A stretch of DNA of 64,000 nt from Scylla paramamosain (lineage: Eukaryota; Arthropoda; Malacostraca; Decapoda; Portunidae), in NCBI RefSeq assembly GCF_035594125.1, contig NC_087192.1:12804501-12868500 (forward strand), in the 5' to 3' direction. Both the position numbers and the translations under genes were made by a program. Shown piece after piece: positions 25,062-38,630 of the stretch. The first letter of the stretch is position 1. The number at the start of each line of letters is the position of its first letter. The notes under the pieces are model-generated. The model did not search any database. It saw nothing but the letters and a program-made list of their open reading frames with translations, and was not told the origin of the DNA.

Positions 25062-26463
25062 TCAAAAACACTAAAAGGCAAATTTTTCGTAAAAGTTGGT
25101 TTTATTCCCATGTAATGTGATTGCCCTGCTTTTTAGTGCTTTATTGCCTAACATGCTCAAAAACACTCAAAGACACTTTTCTGGTAATGTCATTTTTTTC
25201 CCACATAAAGTTAGTTTCGCATGGAATTTGGGGTTTTGGTAACTAAGAATGTAAAAAAAACACTTAAAATACACGCATTTAGTAAGGTTGTTCTGTTTGT
25301 TGATTAAGAGTGTTATTTATGAGTTTCATCATTTTGGTATCTTAGAAACTTCTCCACACAGACGAGTTTTTGCGTTGTTTGCCTTGTGATTCTGGTGAAA
25401 CTATAAAACACTCATTATATATGTCCACTTTTTTTTCCCTAATATACAATGCTTTGCATCCATTTTTGCGTTTTTTTTATGTAACAAGCGAAAAAACACA
25501 CAAAATATACTTTTCTGGTAATATTATTCTATTTTTTCATATTCGTTGGTTTGCATCCGTTTTACCGTTTTTTTTACGTAAATCTTTTATAAGACACGTT
25601 TTCAGTAATTTTGTTTTGGATTTCCATATAGAATGACTTTAATTTTATTTATCGTTTTGGTGCCTAACATGCGTAAAAACACTCAAAACACACGTTTCCT
25701 GTAAAGTCGTTAAATTTTCCCAAATAGGTGGCTTTGCATACATAACTCCGGAAAAATGTAAAATTAACTTTTTCGATAATGTTCTTTTTTTCCACATAAT
25801 TTCCTTGAATTTTGGCAGAATTTTGGGATCTTGGTACCTATGAACATGAATAACAAAAAAATAAAAATGCTATTTTTTATTTATTTAATTTTTTTCTCTA
25901 TAAAGAGTGTTATTTGTAGGTTTTAACGTTTTGGTACTTAAGCAATTTAAAAACATTCATAATACACATTTCTCGTAATGTCCTTTCGTTTCCCAAATAT
26001 AGGGATTTTTGCATGTATTTAACCGTTTTTATAGGTAACATGATAAAAAAACACTCAAAAACACTTGTTTTTTGGAAATGTTATTCTGCTTCTCTATAAA
26101 GGAGTGTTTTGCATGCGTTTTTTAGCGATTTGGTATATAAGGAGCTAAAAAACACTTCAAGGCAAGTTCTTGGTAAAAGTTGGTTTTATTCCAATGTAAT
26201 ATGATTGCCCTGCTTTTTAGTGCTTTATTGCCTAACACGCTCAAAAACACTCAAAAGACACTTCTGGTAATGTCATTTTTTTCCCACATAAAGCTTGTTT
26301 CGCATACTATTTGAGGTTTTGCTAAGAATGTGAAAAAAAAACACTCAAAATACACGCATTTGGTAATGTTGTTCTGTTTCTCAATTAAGATTGTTATTCA
26401 TAAGTTTCAGCATTTTGGTATCTAAGAAACTTCTTTATATACACGACTTTTTGCGTTTTTTGC

Positions 26464-26487
26464 CTTGTGGTTCTTGTGAACCACAAG
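26464..26487. other. Perfect 10-bp hairpin in E-unit variant
   Basis: CTTGTGGTTC, loop TTGT, GAACCACAAG. Most E units read CTTGTGGTTCTTGTGAAACT and lack the second arm. The hairpin variant, followed by TTCTTTTGC-type sequence and AAAATAATAAGACACTC, recurs near 29332 (one mismatch), 36269, 53678, 61712 (one mismatch) and, inverted, near 11408-11431 (one mismatch). Confidence 0.8.
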
Positions 26488-27289
26488 TTCTTTTCCCCGA
26501 AAATAATAAGACACTCATTATAGATGTTTCTCGTAATGTCCTTTTCTTTCCCGATAGGAAGTGCTTTGCATCCATTTTCACGTTTTTTCTAGGTAACAAG
26601 CTCAAAAACATTCAAAATATACCTTTTTGGTAATGTTATTCTTTTTCTTCATAATGGTTGGTTTCCGTCCGATATAGCGTTTTTCTACGTAAAACACCGA
26701 AAAAACTCATTTTCAGTAATTTTGTTTTTGATTCCCAAAAAATATTGCCAGAATCTTGGCATCTTAGTACCTAAGAAGATGAATAACAAAAAAAAAATAA
26801 AATTATTTTGTTTTTTTTTCTCTATAAAGAGTTTTATTTGTGGGTTTTAGCTTTTTTGGTACTTAAGGAACTTAAAAACACTCATAATACACGTTTCTCG
26901 TAATGTCCTTTCGATTCCCAAACATAAGGTTCTTTCCATGAATTTAAGCGTTTTTATAAATAACATGATCAAAAACAGTCAAAATACATGTTTTTGGTAA
27001 TGTTCGTCTGTTTCTCCATAAAAGGGTGTTTTTGCATGCGTTTTAGCGTGTTGGTATGTAAGGAGTTAAAAAAAAAAACACTTAAAGGCAAGTTCTTCGT
27101 AAAAGTTGATTTTATTCCCATGTAATGTGATTGTTCTGCTTTTAGTTCTTTGTTGCAAATCACGCTCAAAAAACACTCAAAAGACATTTTTCTGGTAATG
27201 TTTTTTTTTTTTTTCCTCATAAAGCTAGTTTCGCATGTAATTTGGGATTTTCGTAACTAACAACGTGAAAAAAACTCAAAATACACACA

Positions 27290-30200
27290 TTTGGTAAGGT
27301 AATTCTGTTTCTCAATTAAAAGTGTTATTCATGCAGTTCAGCATTTTGGTATGTAAGAAACTTGTCTATATACACGAGTTTTTGCGTTTTTTGCCTTGTG
27401 GTTCGTGTGAAACTATAAAACACTCATTATACACGTTTCTCGTAATGTTCTTTTGTTTCCCAATATAGAGTGCTTTCCATCCATTTTCGCATTTTTTCTA
27501 GGTAAAAAGCTGAAAAACACTGAAAATATATCTTTTTGGTACGGTTATTCTATTTCTTCATATTGGTTGGTTTGCATCTGTTTTAGCGTTTTTCTTCGTA
27601 AATGACTGAAAAGACACGTTTTTAGTAATATTGTTGAAATTGCTGAAAAACACTCAAAAGACAGATTTCTGGTAAAGTCTTGTTATTTCTCCATATAGAT
27701 GGCTTTGCATGCACTTCTGTGTTTGGTACAGAATTCCGGAAAAAAGCTTTTTTTTTTTATATGTCGTTTCGCTTCACAGACATAGGGTTCTTTGCATGTA
27801 TTTAAGAGTTTTTACAGGTAACATGATCAAAAACATTCAAAATACATGTTTTGGGTAATGTTATTCTGTTTCTCCATAAAGGGTGTTTTGCATGCATTTT
27901 AGCGTTTTGGTATGTAAGGAGTTAAACACACTTAAAAGCAATTTCTTCTTTAAAGTTAGTTTTATTCCTATATAATGTGATTATTCTGTTTTTTAGTGCT
28001 TTGTTGCATATCACGCTCAAAAAGACTCAAAAGACACTTTTCTGATAATGTCATTTTTTTTCCCACAAAGCTAGTTTCGAATGTAAATTGGGATTTTCGT
28101 AACTAAGAATGTGAAAAACACTCAAAATACACACATTTGGTAAGGTAGTTCTGTTTCTGAATTAAAAGTGTTATTCATGAGTTTTAGCATTTTGGTATGT
28201 AAGAAACTTCTCTATATACACGAGATTTTGCGTTTTTTGTCTTAAGGTTCTTGTGAAACTATAAATTAATCATTATACACGTTTCTCTAAATGTCCTTTT
28301 GCTTCCTAATATAGAGTGCTTTTACATCCATTTTCGTGTTTTTTGTAGGTAAAAAGCTCAAAAAACACTTTTTGGTAATGTTATTCTATTTCTTCATATT
28401 TGTTGCTTTGCATCCCTTTTAGTAATTTTTTTCTACGTGAAACACTGAAAAGACACGTTTTCAGTAATTTTGTTTTGGATTCACATATTCACTAACTTCC
28501 ATATTATTTATCGGTTTGGTGCCTAACATGTTCAAAAACACTGAAAAGACAGGTTTCTGGTAATCTCGTTTATTTTCCTCATATAGGTGGCTTTGCATGT
28601 ACTTTAGGGTTTGGTAAATAACAGTTCGAAAAAAAGCTATAATTAACTTTTTTGATAATGTTCTTTTTTCCACATAGATTCCCTGATTTTTGGCAGAATT
28701 TTTGCATCTTGGTACTTATGAAAATCAATACAAAAAAATGCAATTTTTTTATTCAATGTTTTATTTTTTTTTTCTCTTGAAAGAGTGTTATTTGTGGGTT
28801 TTAACGTTTTGGTACTTAAGAAACTTAAAAACAGTCATAATACACGTTTCTCGTAATGTCCTTTCGTTTCCGAAAGATAGGTTTCTTTGCATGTATTTAA
28901 GCGTTTTTATGGGTAACATGATCAAAAACACTTAAAACACATGTTTTTTGTAATGTTTTTCTGCTTCTTCATAAAGGAGTGTTTTGCATGCGTTTTAGCG
29001 TTTTGGTATGTAAGGAGCTCAAAACACATAATGGCAAGTTCTTGGTCAAAGTTGGTTTTATTTCCATGTAATGTGATTGCCCTGCTTTTTAGTGCTTTAT
29101 TGCCTAACACGCTCAAAAACACTCAAAAGACACTTCTGGTAATGTCATTTTTTTCCCACATAAAGCTAGTTTCGCAAGCTATTTGGGATTTTGCTAAGAA
29201 TGTGAAAAACACTGAAAATACACGCTTTTGGTAAGGTTTTTCTTTTTTTCAATAAAGATTGTTATTCATGAGTTTCAGCATTTTGGTATCTAAGAAACTT
29301 CTTTATATACACCAGTTTTTGCGTTTTTTGCCTTGTGGTTTTTGTGAACCACAAGTTCTTTTGCTCGAAAATAATAAGACACTCATAATACACGTTTCTC
29401 GTAATGTCCTTTTGTTTCCCAATAGGGAGTGGTTTGCATCCATTTTCACCTTTTTTGTAGGTAACAAGCTCATAAACACTTAAAATATACCTTTTTGGTA
29501 ATGTTATTCTAATTTTTTTTCATATTGGTTGGTTTGCATCCGATTTAGCGTTTTTCTACGTAAAACACCGAAAAGACACGTTTTCAATAATTTTGCTTTA
29601 TATTCCCATATAAAGTGACTTCCATCTTATTTATCGTTTTGGTGCCTAACATGCTGAAAAACACTCATAAGACAGTTTTCTGGCAAAGACGTTTGATTTC
29701 CCCATATAGGTGGTTTTGCATGCACTATAGGGTTTGATACATAACAGTCGAAGAAAATAAAGCTAAAATTATCTTTTTTGATAATGTTATTTCACAAAAT
29801 TTCAAGAATTTTGCCCGAATTTTGGCATCTCGGTACCTGTGAAGATGAATAAGAAAGAAAAAAAATATCGTATCTTTTTATTTATTTATTTTTTCTCAAT
29901 AGAGAGTTATTTGTGGCTTTTAGCTTTTTGGCTCTTAATAAATTTAAAAACACTCATAATACACGTTCTCGTAATGTCCTTTCGTTTTCCACAAATAGGA
30001 TTCTTAGCATGTATTTAAGCGATTTATTGGTAAAATGATCAAAAACACTCAAAATACATGTTTTTGGTAATGTTATTCTGTTTTTCCATAAAGTGTGTTT
30101 TGCATGCGTTTTAGTGTTTTGGTATATAAGGAGCTCAAGAACACTTAAAGGCAAGTTCTTGGTAAACATTGGTTTTTGTTCCCATGTAATGTGATTGCCC

Positions 30201-30350
30201 TTCTTTTAAGTGCTCTATTGCCTATCACGCTCAAAAACACTCAATAGAAGCTTTTCTGAAAATGCAATTTTTTTTTTTTTACCACATAAAGCTGGTTTAG
30301 CAATGAATTTGGGTTTTGGGTAACTAAGAATGTGAAAAGCACTCAAAATA
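27290..30350 (+). repeat. Block duplication 2, copy 1
   Basis: Matches about 34,230-37,250 at an offset near 6.93 kb. Shared marks are the E variant GTTCGTGTGAAAC or TTTCGTGTGAAAC, the short H unit (27624, 34554), the lost J unit joined as GGAAAAAAGCT to a T-run, the J variant GAAAATCA-TACAAAA (28720, 35655), and the hairpin E variant (29332, 36269). Confidence 0.8.
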
Positions 30351-30999
30351 CACGCATTTATTAAGGTTGATCTGTTTCTCAATTAGGCGTGTTATACACG
30401 AGTTTTAGCATTTTAGTATCTAGGAAACCTCTCCATATACACGAGATTGCGCGTTTTTTGCCTTGTTGTTCTTTTGAACTATAAAACATTCATTATACAC
30501 TTTTCTTGCAATGTCCTTTTGTTTTGCAATATAGAGTGCTTTGCATCAGTTTTCGCGTTTTTTGTAGGTAACAAGCTCAAAAACACTCAAAATATACCTT
30601 TTTAGTAACGTTTTTCTATTTCTTGATGTTAGTTGCTTTGCATCCGTTTCAGCGTTTTTCTACGTAAAACACTGAGAAGACACGTTTTCAGTAATTTTGT
30701 TTTGGATTCCCATATAGAGTGAGTTCCTTATTATTTATCGTTTTGGTGCCTAACATGCTAAAAAAAACACTCAAAACACAGATTTCTGGTAAGGTCGTTT
30801 AATTTCCTAATATAGGAGGCTTTGCATGCACTTTAGGGTTTGGTACATAACAGTCCGAAAAAAAAAGCTGAAATTAACTTCTTTGATAATATTCTTTTAT
30901 CATACGATTGCCCTGAATTTTCCCAGAATTTTGGCATCTCGGTACTATGAAGATGAATAACAAAAAAAAAAAAATTCCTATTTTTTTTATTTTTTTTAT

Positions 31000-33546
31000 T
31001 TTCTAAATAAAGAGTGTTATTTGTGGGTTTTAGCTTTTTGGTACTTAAGGAACTTAAAAACACTTATAATACTAATTTCTCGTAATGTCCTTTCGTTTCG
31101 CAAAGAAAAGGTTCTTTGTATGTATTTAAGCGTTTTTATAGATAACATGATTAAAACCCTCAAAATATGTTTTTGGAAATTTTATTCTGTTTCTCCATAA
31201 AAGGTGTTTTGCATGCGTTTTAGGGTTTTGGTATGTAATGAGCTCAAAAACACTTAAAAGCAAGTTATTGGTAAAAGTTATTTTTATTACAATGTAATGT
31301 GATTACCCTGGTTTTTAGTGCTTTATTGCCTAACACGCTCAAAAACACTCAAAAGACACTTTTCTGATAATATCATTTTTTTTCCTACATAAAGCTAATT
31401 TTGCATGGAATTTGGGGTTTTGTTAACTAAAAATGTGAAAAAAAAACTCAAAACACAGGCAGTAAGGTTAAGTTAGTAAGTAAGGCAGTAGTAAGGTTGT
31501 TCTATTTCTTAATTAAAAGTGTTATTCATAAGTTACAGCATTTTGGTATGTAAGAAACTTTTCTAATACACACATTTCGTAAGGTATTTCTGTTTCAAAA
31601 TTAAAAGTGTTTTTCATGAGTTTCAGCTTTTTAGTATGTAAGAAACTTCTTTATGTACACGATTTTTTTAGCTTTTTACCTTGTGGTTCTTGTCAAACTA
31701 TAAAACACTCATACACGTTTCTCGTAATGTCCTTTTCTTTGCCAATATAAAGTGCTGTCCATCCATTTTTGCCTTTTTTGTAGGTAACAAGCTCAAAAAC
31801 ACATCAAAATATATCGTTTTAATGTTTTTCTACGTAAATCACTGAAAACACACGTTTTCAGTAATATTGTTGAAATTGCTGAAAACACTCAAAAGACAGG
31901 TTTCTGGTAAAGTCGTGTAATTTCCCCATATAGGTGGATTTGCATACACTTCAGGGTCTGTACATAACTCCGGAAAAAGCTAAAATTATTTAAAAAAAAA
32001 ATTTTTTTTTACAAAATTTCCATGAATTTCGAAAGAATCTTGGCATCTCGGTACCTATGAAAATGAATAACAAAAAAAAAAGATTCTCTCTATAAAGAGT
32101 GTTATTTGTGGGTTTTAGCTTTTTGGTACTTGAGGAACTTAAAAACATTCATAATACACGATTTTCGTAATGTCCTTTTGTTATACAAACATAGGGTTCT
32201 TTACATGTATTTAAGCGTTTTTATAGGTTACATGATCAAAAACACTCAAAATACATGTTTTGGTAATGTTATTATGTTTCTCCATAAAGGGTGTTTTGTA
32301 TGCGTTTTAGCGATTTGGTATGTAAGGAGTTAAAAAACACTTAAAGGCAAGTTCTTCGTAAAAGTTGGTTTTATTCCCATGTAATGTGATTTTTCTACTT
32401 TTTAGTGCTTTATTGCATATCACGCTCAAAAACACTAAAAAGACACTTTTTTGGTATTGTTATTTTTTTTTTCCCACATAAAGGTAGTTTCGCATGTAAT
32501 TTGGCATTTTCATAACTAAGAATGTAAAAAACACTCAAAATACACAATTTGGTAAGGTAGTTCTGTTTATCGATTAAAAGTGTTATTCATGCATTTCATC
32601 ATTTCGGTATGTAAGAAATTTCTCTATATACACGAGTTTTTGCGTTTATTGCCTTGTGGTTCTTTTAAAACTATAAAACACTTATTATACACGTTTCTCG
32701 TAATGTCCTTTTGTTTCCTAATATTGAGTACTTTACATCCATTTTTGCATTTTTTGTTGGTAACAAGCTCAAAAACACTCAAAATATATATTTTTGGTAA
32801 TGTTATTCTATTTCATCATATAGGTTGGTTTGCATCCGCTTGAGTGTTTTCTACGTAAAACACTGAAAAGACACGTTTTCACTAATTTTGTTTTGCATTC
32901 ACATATTGACTGACTTCCATATTATTTATCGTTTTGGTGCCTAACATGCTAAAAAACACTGACAAGACAGGTTTCTGTTAAAATCGTTTAACTTCCCTAT
33001 ATAGGTGTTTTTGCATGCTATTTAGGGTTTGGTACATAACAATCCGAAAAAAAAGCTATAATTAACTTTTTTGGTAATGTTCTTTTTTCCACATAAATTC
33101 CCTGAATTTTGGCAGAATTTTGGCACCTCGGTACCTATAAGGATGAATAATAAAAAAAAATCCAATTTTTTTTCTATATTTTTTTTTCTAAATAATGAGT
33201 GTTATTTGTGGATTTTAGCTTTTAGGTACCAAAAGGAACTTAAAAAAACATCTATAATCCACGTTTCTCGTAATGTCCTTTCGTTTCCCAAACATAAGTT
33301 TCTTTGGATGTATTTAAGCGTTTTTATAGATAATATGATCAAAAACACTTAAAATACATGTATTTGGTAATATTATTCTATTTCTCCATAAAATGTATTT
33401 TGCATGAGTTTTAGCGTTTTGGTATGTAAGGAGCTCAAAAACACTTAAAGGCAAGTTCTTGGTAAAATTTGGTTTTATTCCCATGTAATGTGATTGCCCT
33501 TCGTTTTAGTGATTTATTGCGTAACACGCTCAAAAACACTCAAAAG
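31000..33546 (+). repeat. Block duplication 1, copy 2
   Basis: Partner of 22000-24585. It has the same order of private variants and the same inverted segment at its right edge (33547). It differs by single bases, short indels and a GTAAGG-type expansion near 31460. Confidence 0.8.
31459..31497 (+). repeat. Local GTAAG-type microduplication in an E unit
   Basis: The E unit here carries repeated GTAAGG/GTAAGTAAGG/AGTAG words where the paralogous unit near 22490 has a single GTGTAAGG. It is a short slippage expansion of about 25-30 bp. Confidence 0.6.
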
Positions 33547-34016
33547 ACATGAAAGGCCTCGCATATGATGAAATAAGAGACCTTACTAGAAAACTGCCTT
33601 TTGAGTGTTTTTCAGCATGTTAGGCACTAAATCGATAAATAATAAGGAACTCACTATATGTGGGAATCCAAAAGAAAATTACTGAAAACGTGTCTTCTCA
33701 GTGTTTAACGTAAAACTGATGCAAACCAACCAATATCAAGAAGCAGAAAAAACATTACCAAAAATATATATTTTGAGTGTTTTTGAGCTTGTTACATACA
33801 AAAAAAAAACACAAAATTGATACAAAACACTCTATATTGGGAAACAAAGGGACATTGCGAGAAAAGTGTATAATGAATGTTATATAGTTCAAAAAAACCA
33901 CAAGCCAAAAAACGCTAAAACTCGTGTATATGGAGAAGCTTCCTAGATACTAAAATGCTGAAACTCGTGAATAACACTCTTAATTGAGAAACAGAACAAC
34001 CTTACTAAATACGTGC
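33547..34016 (-). repeat. Small inverted HOR segment i3
   Basis: Same content and same breakpoints as 24586-25061, shifted by about 8.96 kb. It shares private features with that copy, such as GAAAGGCCTCG-like starts and GATACAAAACACTCTATATT. A small deletion removes part of the G unit near 33710. Confidence 0.88.
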
Positions 34017-34229
34017 CAAAAACACTAAAAGGCAAGTTTTTCGTAAAAGTTGGTTTTATTCCCATGTAATGTGATTGCCCTGCTTTTTAGTGCTTTATTG
34101 CCTAACATGCTCAAAAACACTCAGACACTTTTCTGGTAATGTCATTTTTTTCCCACATAAAGTTAGTTTCGCATGGAATTTGGGGTTTTGGTAACTAAGA
34201 ATGTAAAAAAACACTCAAAATACACGCAT

Positions 34230-37200
34230 TTAGTAAGGTAGTTCTGTTTCTCAATTAAAAGTGTTATTCATGCATTTCAGCATTTTGGTATGTAAGAAAC
34301 TTCTCTATATACACGAGTTTTTGCGCTTTTTGCCTTGTATTTCGTGTGAAACTATAAAACACTCATTATACACGTTTCTCGTAATGTTCTTGTTTCCCAA
34401 TGCTTTCCATTCATTTTCGCATTTTTTCTAGGTAACAAGCTGAAAAACACTCAAAATATATCTTTTTGGTAATGTTATTCTATTTCTTCATATTGGTTGG
34501 TTTGCATCTGTTTTAGCGTTTTTCTTCGTAAATGACTGAAAAGACACGTTTTTAGTAATATTGTTGAAATTGCTGAAAAAACACTCAAAAGACAGATTTC
34601 TGGTAAAGTCTTGTAATTTCCCCATATAGGTGGCTTTGCATGCACTTCTGGGTTTGGTACATAATTCCGGAAAAAAGCTAATTTTTTTTTTTTTATATGT
34701 CCTTTCGTTTCACAGACATAGGGTTCTTTGCATGTTTTTAAGCGTTTCTATAGGTAACATGATCAAAAAACATTCAAAATACATGTTTATGGTAATGTTA
34801 TTTTGTTTCTCCATAAAGGGTGTTTTGCATGCGTTTTAGCGTTTTGGTATGTAAGGAGTTAAACACACTTAAAGGCAATTTTTTCTTAAAAGTTTGTTTT
34901 ATTCCTATATAATGTGATTATTCTGTTTTTTTAGTGCATTGTTGCATATCACGCTCAAAAACACTCAAAAGACACTTTTCTGATAATGTTATTTTTTTCC
35001 CACATAAAGCTAGTTTCGCATGTAATTTGGGATTTTCGTAACTAAGAATGTGAAAAACACTCAAAATACACACATTTGGTAAGGTAGTTCTGTTTCTCAA
35101 TTAAAAGTGTTATTCATGAGTTTTAGCATTTTGGTATGTAAGAAACTTCTCTATATACACGAGTTTTTGCGTTTTTTGTTTTGTGGTTCTTGTGAAACTA
35201 TAAATTAATCATTATACACGTTTTTCTAAATGTCCTTTTGCTTCCCAATATAGAGTGCTTTTACATCCATTTTCGCGTTTTTTGTAGGTAAAAAGCTCAA
35301 AAACACTTTTTGGTAATGTTATTCTATTTCTTCATATTTGTTGCTTTGCATCCCTTTTAGCGTTTTTTCTACGTGAAACACTGAAAAGACACGTTTTCAG
35401 TAATTTTGTTTTGGATTCACATATTGACTGACTTCCATATTATTTATCGGTTTGGTGCCTAACACGCTGAAAAACACTGAAAAGACAGGTTTCTGGTAAA
35501 CTCGTTTAATTTCCTCATATAAGTGGCTTTGGATGTACTTTAGGGTTTGGTAAATAACAATCCGAAAAAAAGCTATAATTAACTTTTTTGATAATGTTCT
35601 TTTTTCCTCATAAATTCCCTAAATTTTGGCAGAATTTTGGCATCTTGGTACTTATGAAAATCAGTACAAAAAAAAATGCAATTTTTTATTTATTTTTTTT
35701 ATTTTTTTCTCTTTAATGAGAGTTATTTGTGGTTTTTAACGTTTTGGTACTTAAGAGACTTAAAAACAGTCATAATACATGTTTTTCGTAATGTCCTTTC
35801 GTTTCCGAAAGATAGGTTTCTTTGCATGTATTTATCCGTTTTTATAGGTAACATGATCAAAAACACTTAAAACATGTTTTTTGTAATGTTTTTCTGCTTC
35901 TTCATAAAGGAGTGTTTTGCATGCATTTTAGCGTTTTGGTATGTAAGGAGCTCAAAACACATAATGGCAAGTTCTTGGTCAAAGTTGGTTTTATTTCCAT
36001 GTAATGTGATTGCCCTGCTTTTTAGTGCTTTATTGCCTAACACGCTCAAAAACACTCAAAAGACACTTCTGGTAATGTCATTTTTTTCCCACATAAAGCT
36101 AGTTTCGCATGCTATTTGGGATTTTGCTAAGAATGTGAAAAACACTGAAAATACACGCTTTTGGTAAGGTTTTTCTTTTTCTCAATAAAGATTGTTGTTA
36201 TTCATGAGTTTTCAGCATTTTGGTATCTAAGAAACTTCTTTATATACACCAGTTTTTGCGTTTTTTGCCTTGTGGTTCTTGTGAACCACAAGTTCTTTTG
36301 CTCGAAAATAATAAGACACTCATAATACACGTTTCTCGTAATGTCCTTTTGTTTTCCAATAGGGAGTGGTTTGCATCCATTTTCACCTTTTTTGTAGGTA
36401 ATAATCTCAAAAAACACTCAAAATATACCTTTTTGGTAATGTTATTCTATTTTTTTTCATATTGGTTGGTTTGCATCCGATTTAGCGTTTTTCTACGTAA
36501 AACACCGAAAAGACACGTTTTCAGTAATTTTGTTTCCCATATAAAGTGACTTCCATGTTATTTATCGTTTTGGTGCCTAACATGCCGAAAAACACTCATA
36601 AGACAGTTTTCTGGCAAAGACGTTTGATTTCCCCATATAGGTGGTTTTGCATGCACTATAGTCGAAGAAAAAAAAGCTAAAATTATCTTTTTTGATAATG
36701 TTCTTATTTCACAAAATTTCATGAATTTTGCCCGAATTTTGTCATCTCGGTACCTGTGGAGATGAATAAGAAAGAAACAATATATCGTATTTATTTATTT
36801 ATTTATTTTCTCAATAGAGAGTTATTTGTGGCTTTTAGCTTTTTGGTTCTTAATGAATTTAAAAACACTCATAATACATGTTTCTCGTAATGTCCTTTCG
36901 TTTTCTACAAATAGGGTTCTTAGCATGTATTTAAGCGATTTATTGGTAAAATGATCAAAAACACTCAAAATACATGTTTTTGGTAATGTTATTCTGTTTT
37001 TCCATAAAGTGTGTTTTGCATGCGTTTTAGTGTTTTGGTATATAAGGAGCTCAAAAACACTTAAAGGCAAGTTCTTGGTAAACATTGGTTTTATTCCCAT
37101 GTAATGTGATTGCCCTTTACTATGTAGTGCTTTACTGCCTCTCACGTTCAAAAACACTCAATAGACACTTTTCTGAAAATGCCATTTTTTTTTTACCACA

Positions 37201-37250
37201 AAGCTGGTTTCGCAATGAATTTTGGTTTTGGGTAACTAAGAATGTGAAAA
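34230..37250 (+). repeat. Block duplication 2, copy 2
   Basis: Partner of 27290-30350 with the same series of rearranged HOR copies in the same order. It directly follows inverted segment i3, whereas copy 1 lies about 2.2 kb beyond i2. The units lying between i2 and the block in copy 1 are absent here. Confidence 0.8.
36269..36292. other. Perfect 10-bp hairpin in E-unit variant, second copy
   Basis: Same stem (CTTGTGGTTC / GAACCACAAG, TTGT loop) as at 26464, in the block-duplicated copy. It is followed by the same AAAATAATAAGACACTC join to the F unit. Confidence 0.8.
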
Positions 37251-38106
37251 GCACTCAAAATACACGCATTTAGTAAGATTGTTCTGTTTCTCAATTAAGA
37301 GTGTTATTCATGAGTTTCAGCATTTTGGTATCTAGGAAACTTCTCCATATACACGAGTTTTTGCGTTTTTTGCCTTGTTGTTATTTTGAACTATAAAACA
37401 CTCATTATACACTTTTCTCGCAATGTCCCTTTCTTTCTCAATATAGAGTGCTTTGCATCAATTTTCGCGTTTTTTTTTATAGGTAACAAGCTCAAAAACA
37501 CTCAAAATGTACCTTTTTGGTAATATTTTTCTATTTCTTGATATTGGTTGGTTTGCATCTCTTTTAGCGTTTTTCTACGTAAAATACTGAGAAGACACGT
37601 TTTAATTAATTTTGTTTTGGATTCACATATTGAGTGAGTTCATTATTATTTATCATTTTGGTGCCTAACATGCTGAAAAACACTCAAAAGACAATTTTCT
37701 GGTAAACTCATTCAATTTCCTAATATAGGAGGCTTTTCATGCTCTTTAGGGTTTGGTACATAACAATCCGAAAAAAAGCTAAAATCAACTTTTTTGATAA
37801 TATTCTTTTATCATATAATTGCCCTGAATTTTCCCAGAATTTTGTCATCTCGGTACCTATGAAGATAAATGATAAAAAAAAAAAAAAAAAATTATTTTTT
37901 ATTTTTTTATTTATTTATTTATTTTTTCTAAATAAAGAGTGTTATTTGTGGGTTTTAGCTTTTTGGTATTTAAGGAACTTAAAAACACTCATAATACACG
38001 TTTCTCGTAATGTCCTTTCGTTTCCCAAACATAAGGTTCTTTTTATGTATTTAAGCGTTTTTATCTATAACATGATAAAAAACACTCAAATTACATGTTT
38101 TTTGTG

Positions 38107-38630
38107 TTTTTGTATTCCCATATGGTGATCTTTCCATGCTTTTTAGCATTCTGGTACCTAGCAGATTCATAAACATTCAAAAGACACGTTTCATTAAATT
38201 TAGTTTTGTTTGTTAGTTAGTGGGCTTCCATACATTTTGGCGTTTTGGCACCTAACAATATGAAAAAAACACTAAAAATACACGTTTTTGGTAATGTTGT
38301 TATGTTTATCCATAGAGTGCTATTCATGCGTTTTCACATTTTGCTACCTAAGAGGCTCAAATTTACTCATAATGCACGTTTCTCGTAATGTCTTATTCTT
38401 TCTTCATATAGAATACTTTGCATACATTATGGCGTTTTTCTTCCTAACAAGCTCAAACACTCTCAAATGATTTCTTTTTGGTGATATTATTCTGTTTTTC
38501 CATAAAGTGTGTTTTTCATGCATTTTACCTTTTTGGTACGTAAGAAGGTGAAAAAAGAAAAAAATAAAAGACACGTTTTTAGCAAAGTAGTTTTTTTTTT
38601 ATTTTTTATTTCCATGTATATGTGTATATA
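38107..38630 (+). repeat. Monomeric 95-bp satellite, plus part of palindrome 2 left arm
   Basis: At 38107 an HOR B unit is cut and unordered monomers begin (TTTTTGTATTCCCATATGG). About five units follow in plus orientation, up to a flip near 38610-38640. The mirror of this piece lies at about 47361-47828. Confidence 0.85.

Larger units (their letters stand above)
16006..38106 (+). repeat. HOR satellite array, plus orientation (about 20 copies)
   Basis: J-unit GGTACC-type boxes lie near 16716, 17830, 19759, 20861, 21969, 23074, 24154, 25833, 26766, 28711, 29832, 30941, 32050, 33130, 35647, 36749 and 37852. The usual spacing is 1.08-1.12 kb. Two copies lost their J unit (junctions near 27740-27770 and 34675-34700), and one jumps from H to J (near 26733). 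Three short segments are inverted (18254-18709, 24586-25061, 33547-34016). Copies fall into sub-variants that recur in the same order, showing amplification of multi-copy blocks. The array ends near 38106 against monomeric units. No gene is seen. Confidence 0.92.

Noticed and set aside
31459..31497. Telomere-like TTAGG/TAAGG repeats
   Set aside because: Only a few degenerate GTAAGG words in one E unit, absent from its paralogue. This is local slippage.
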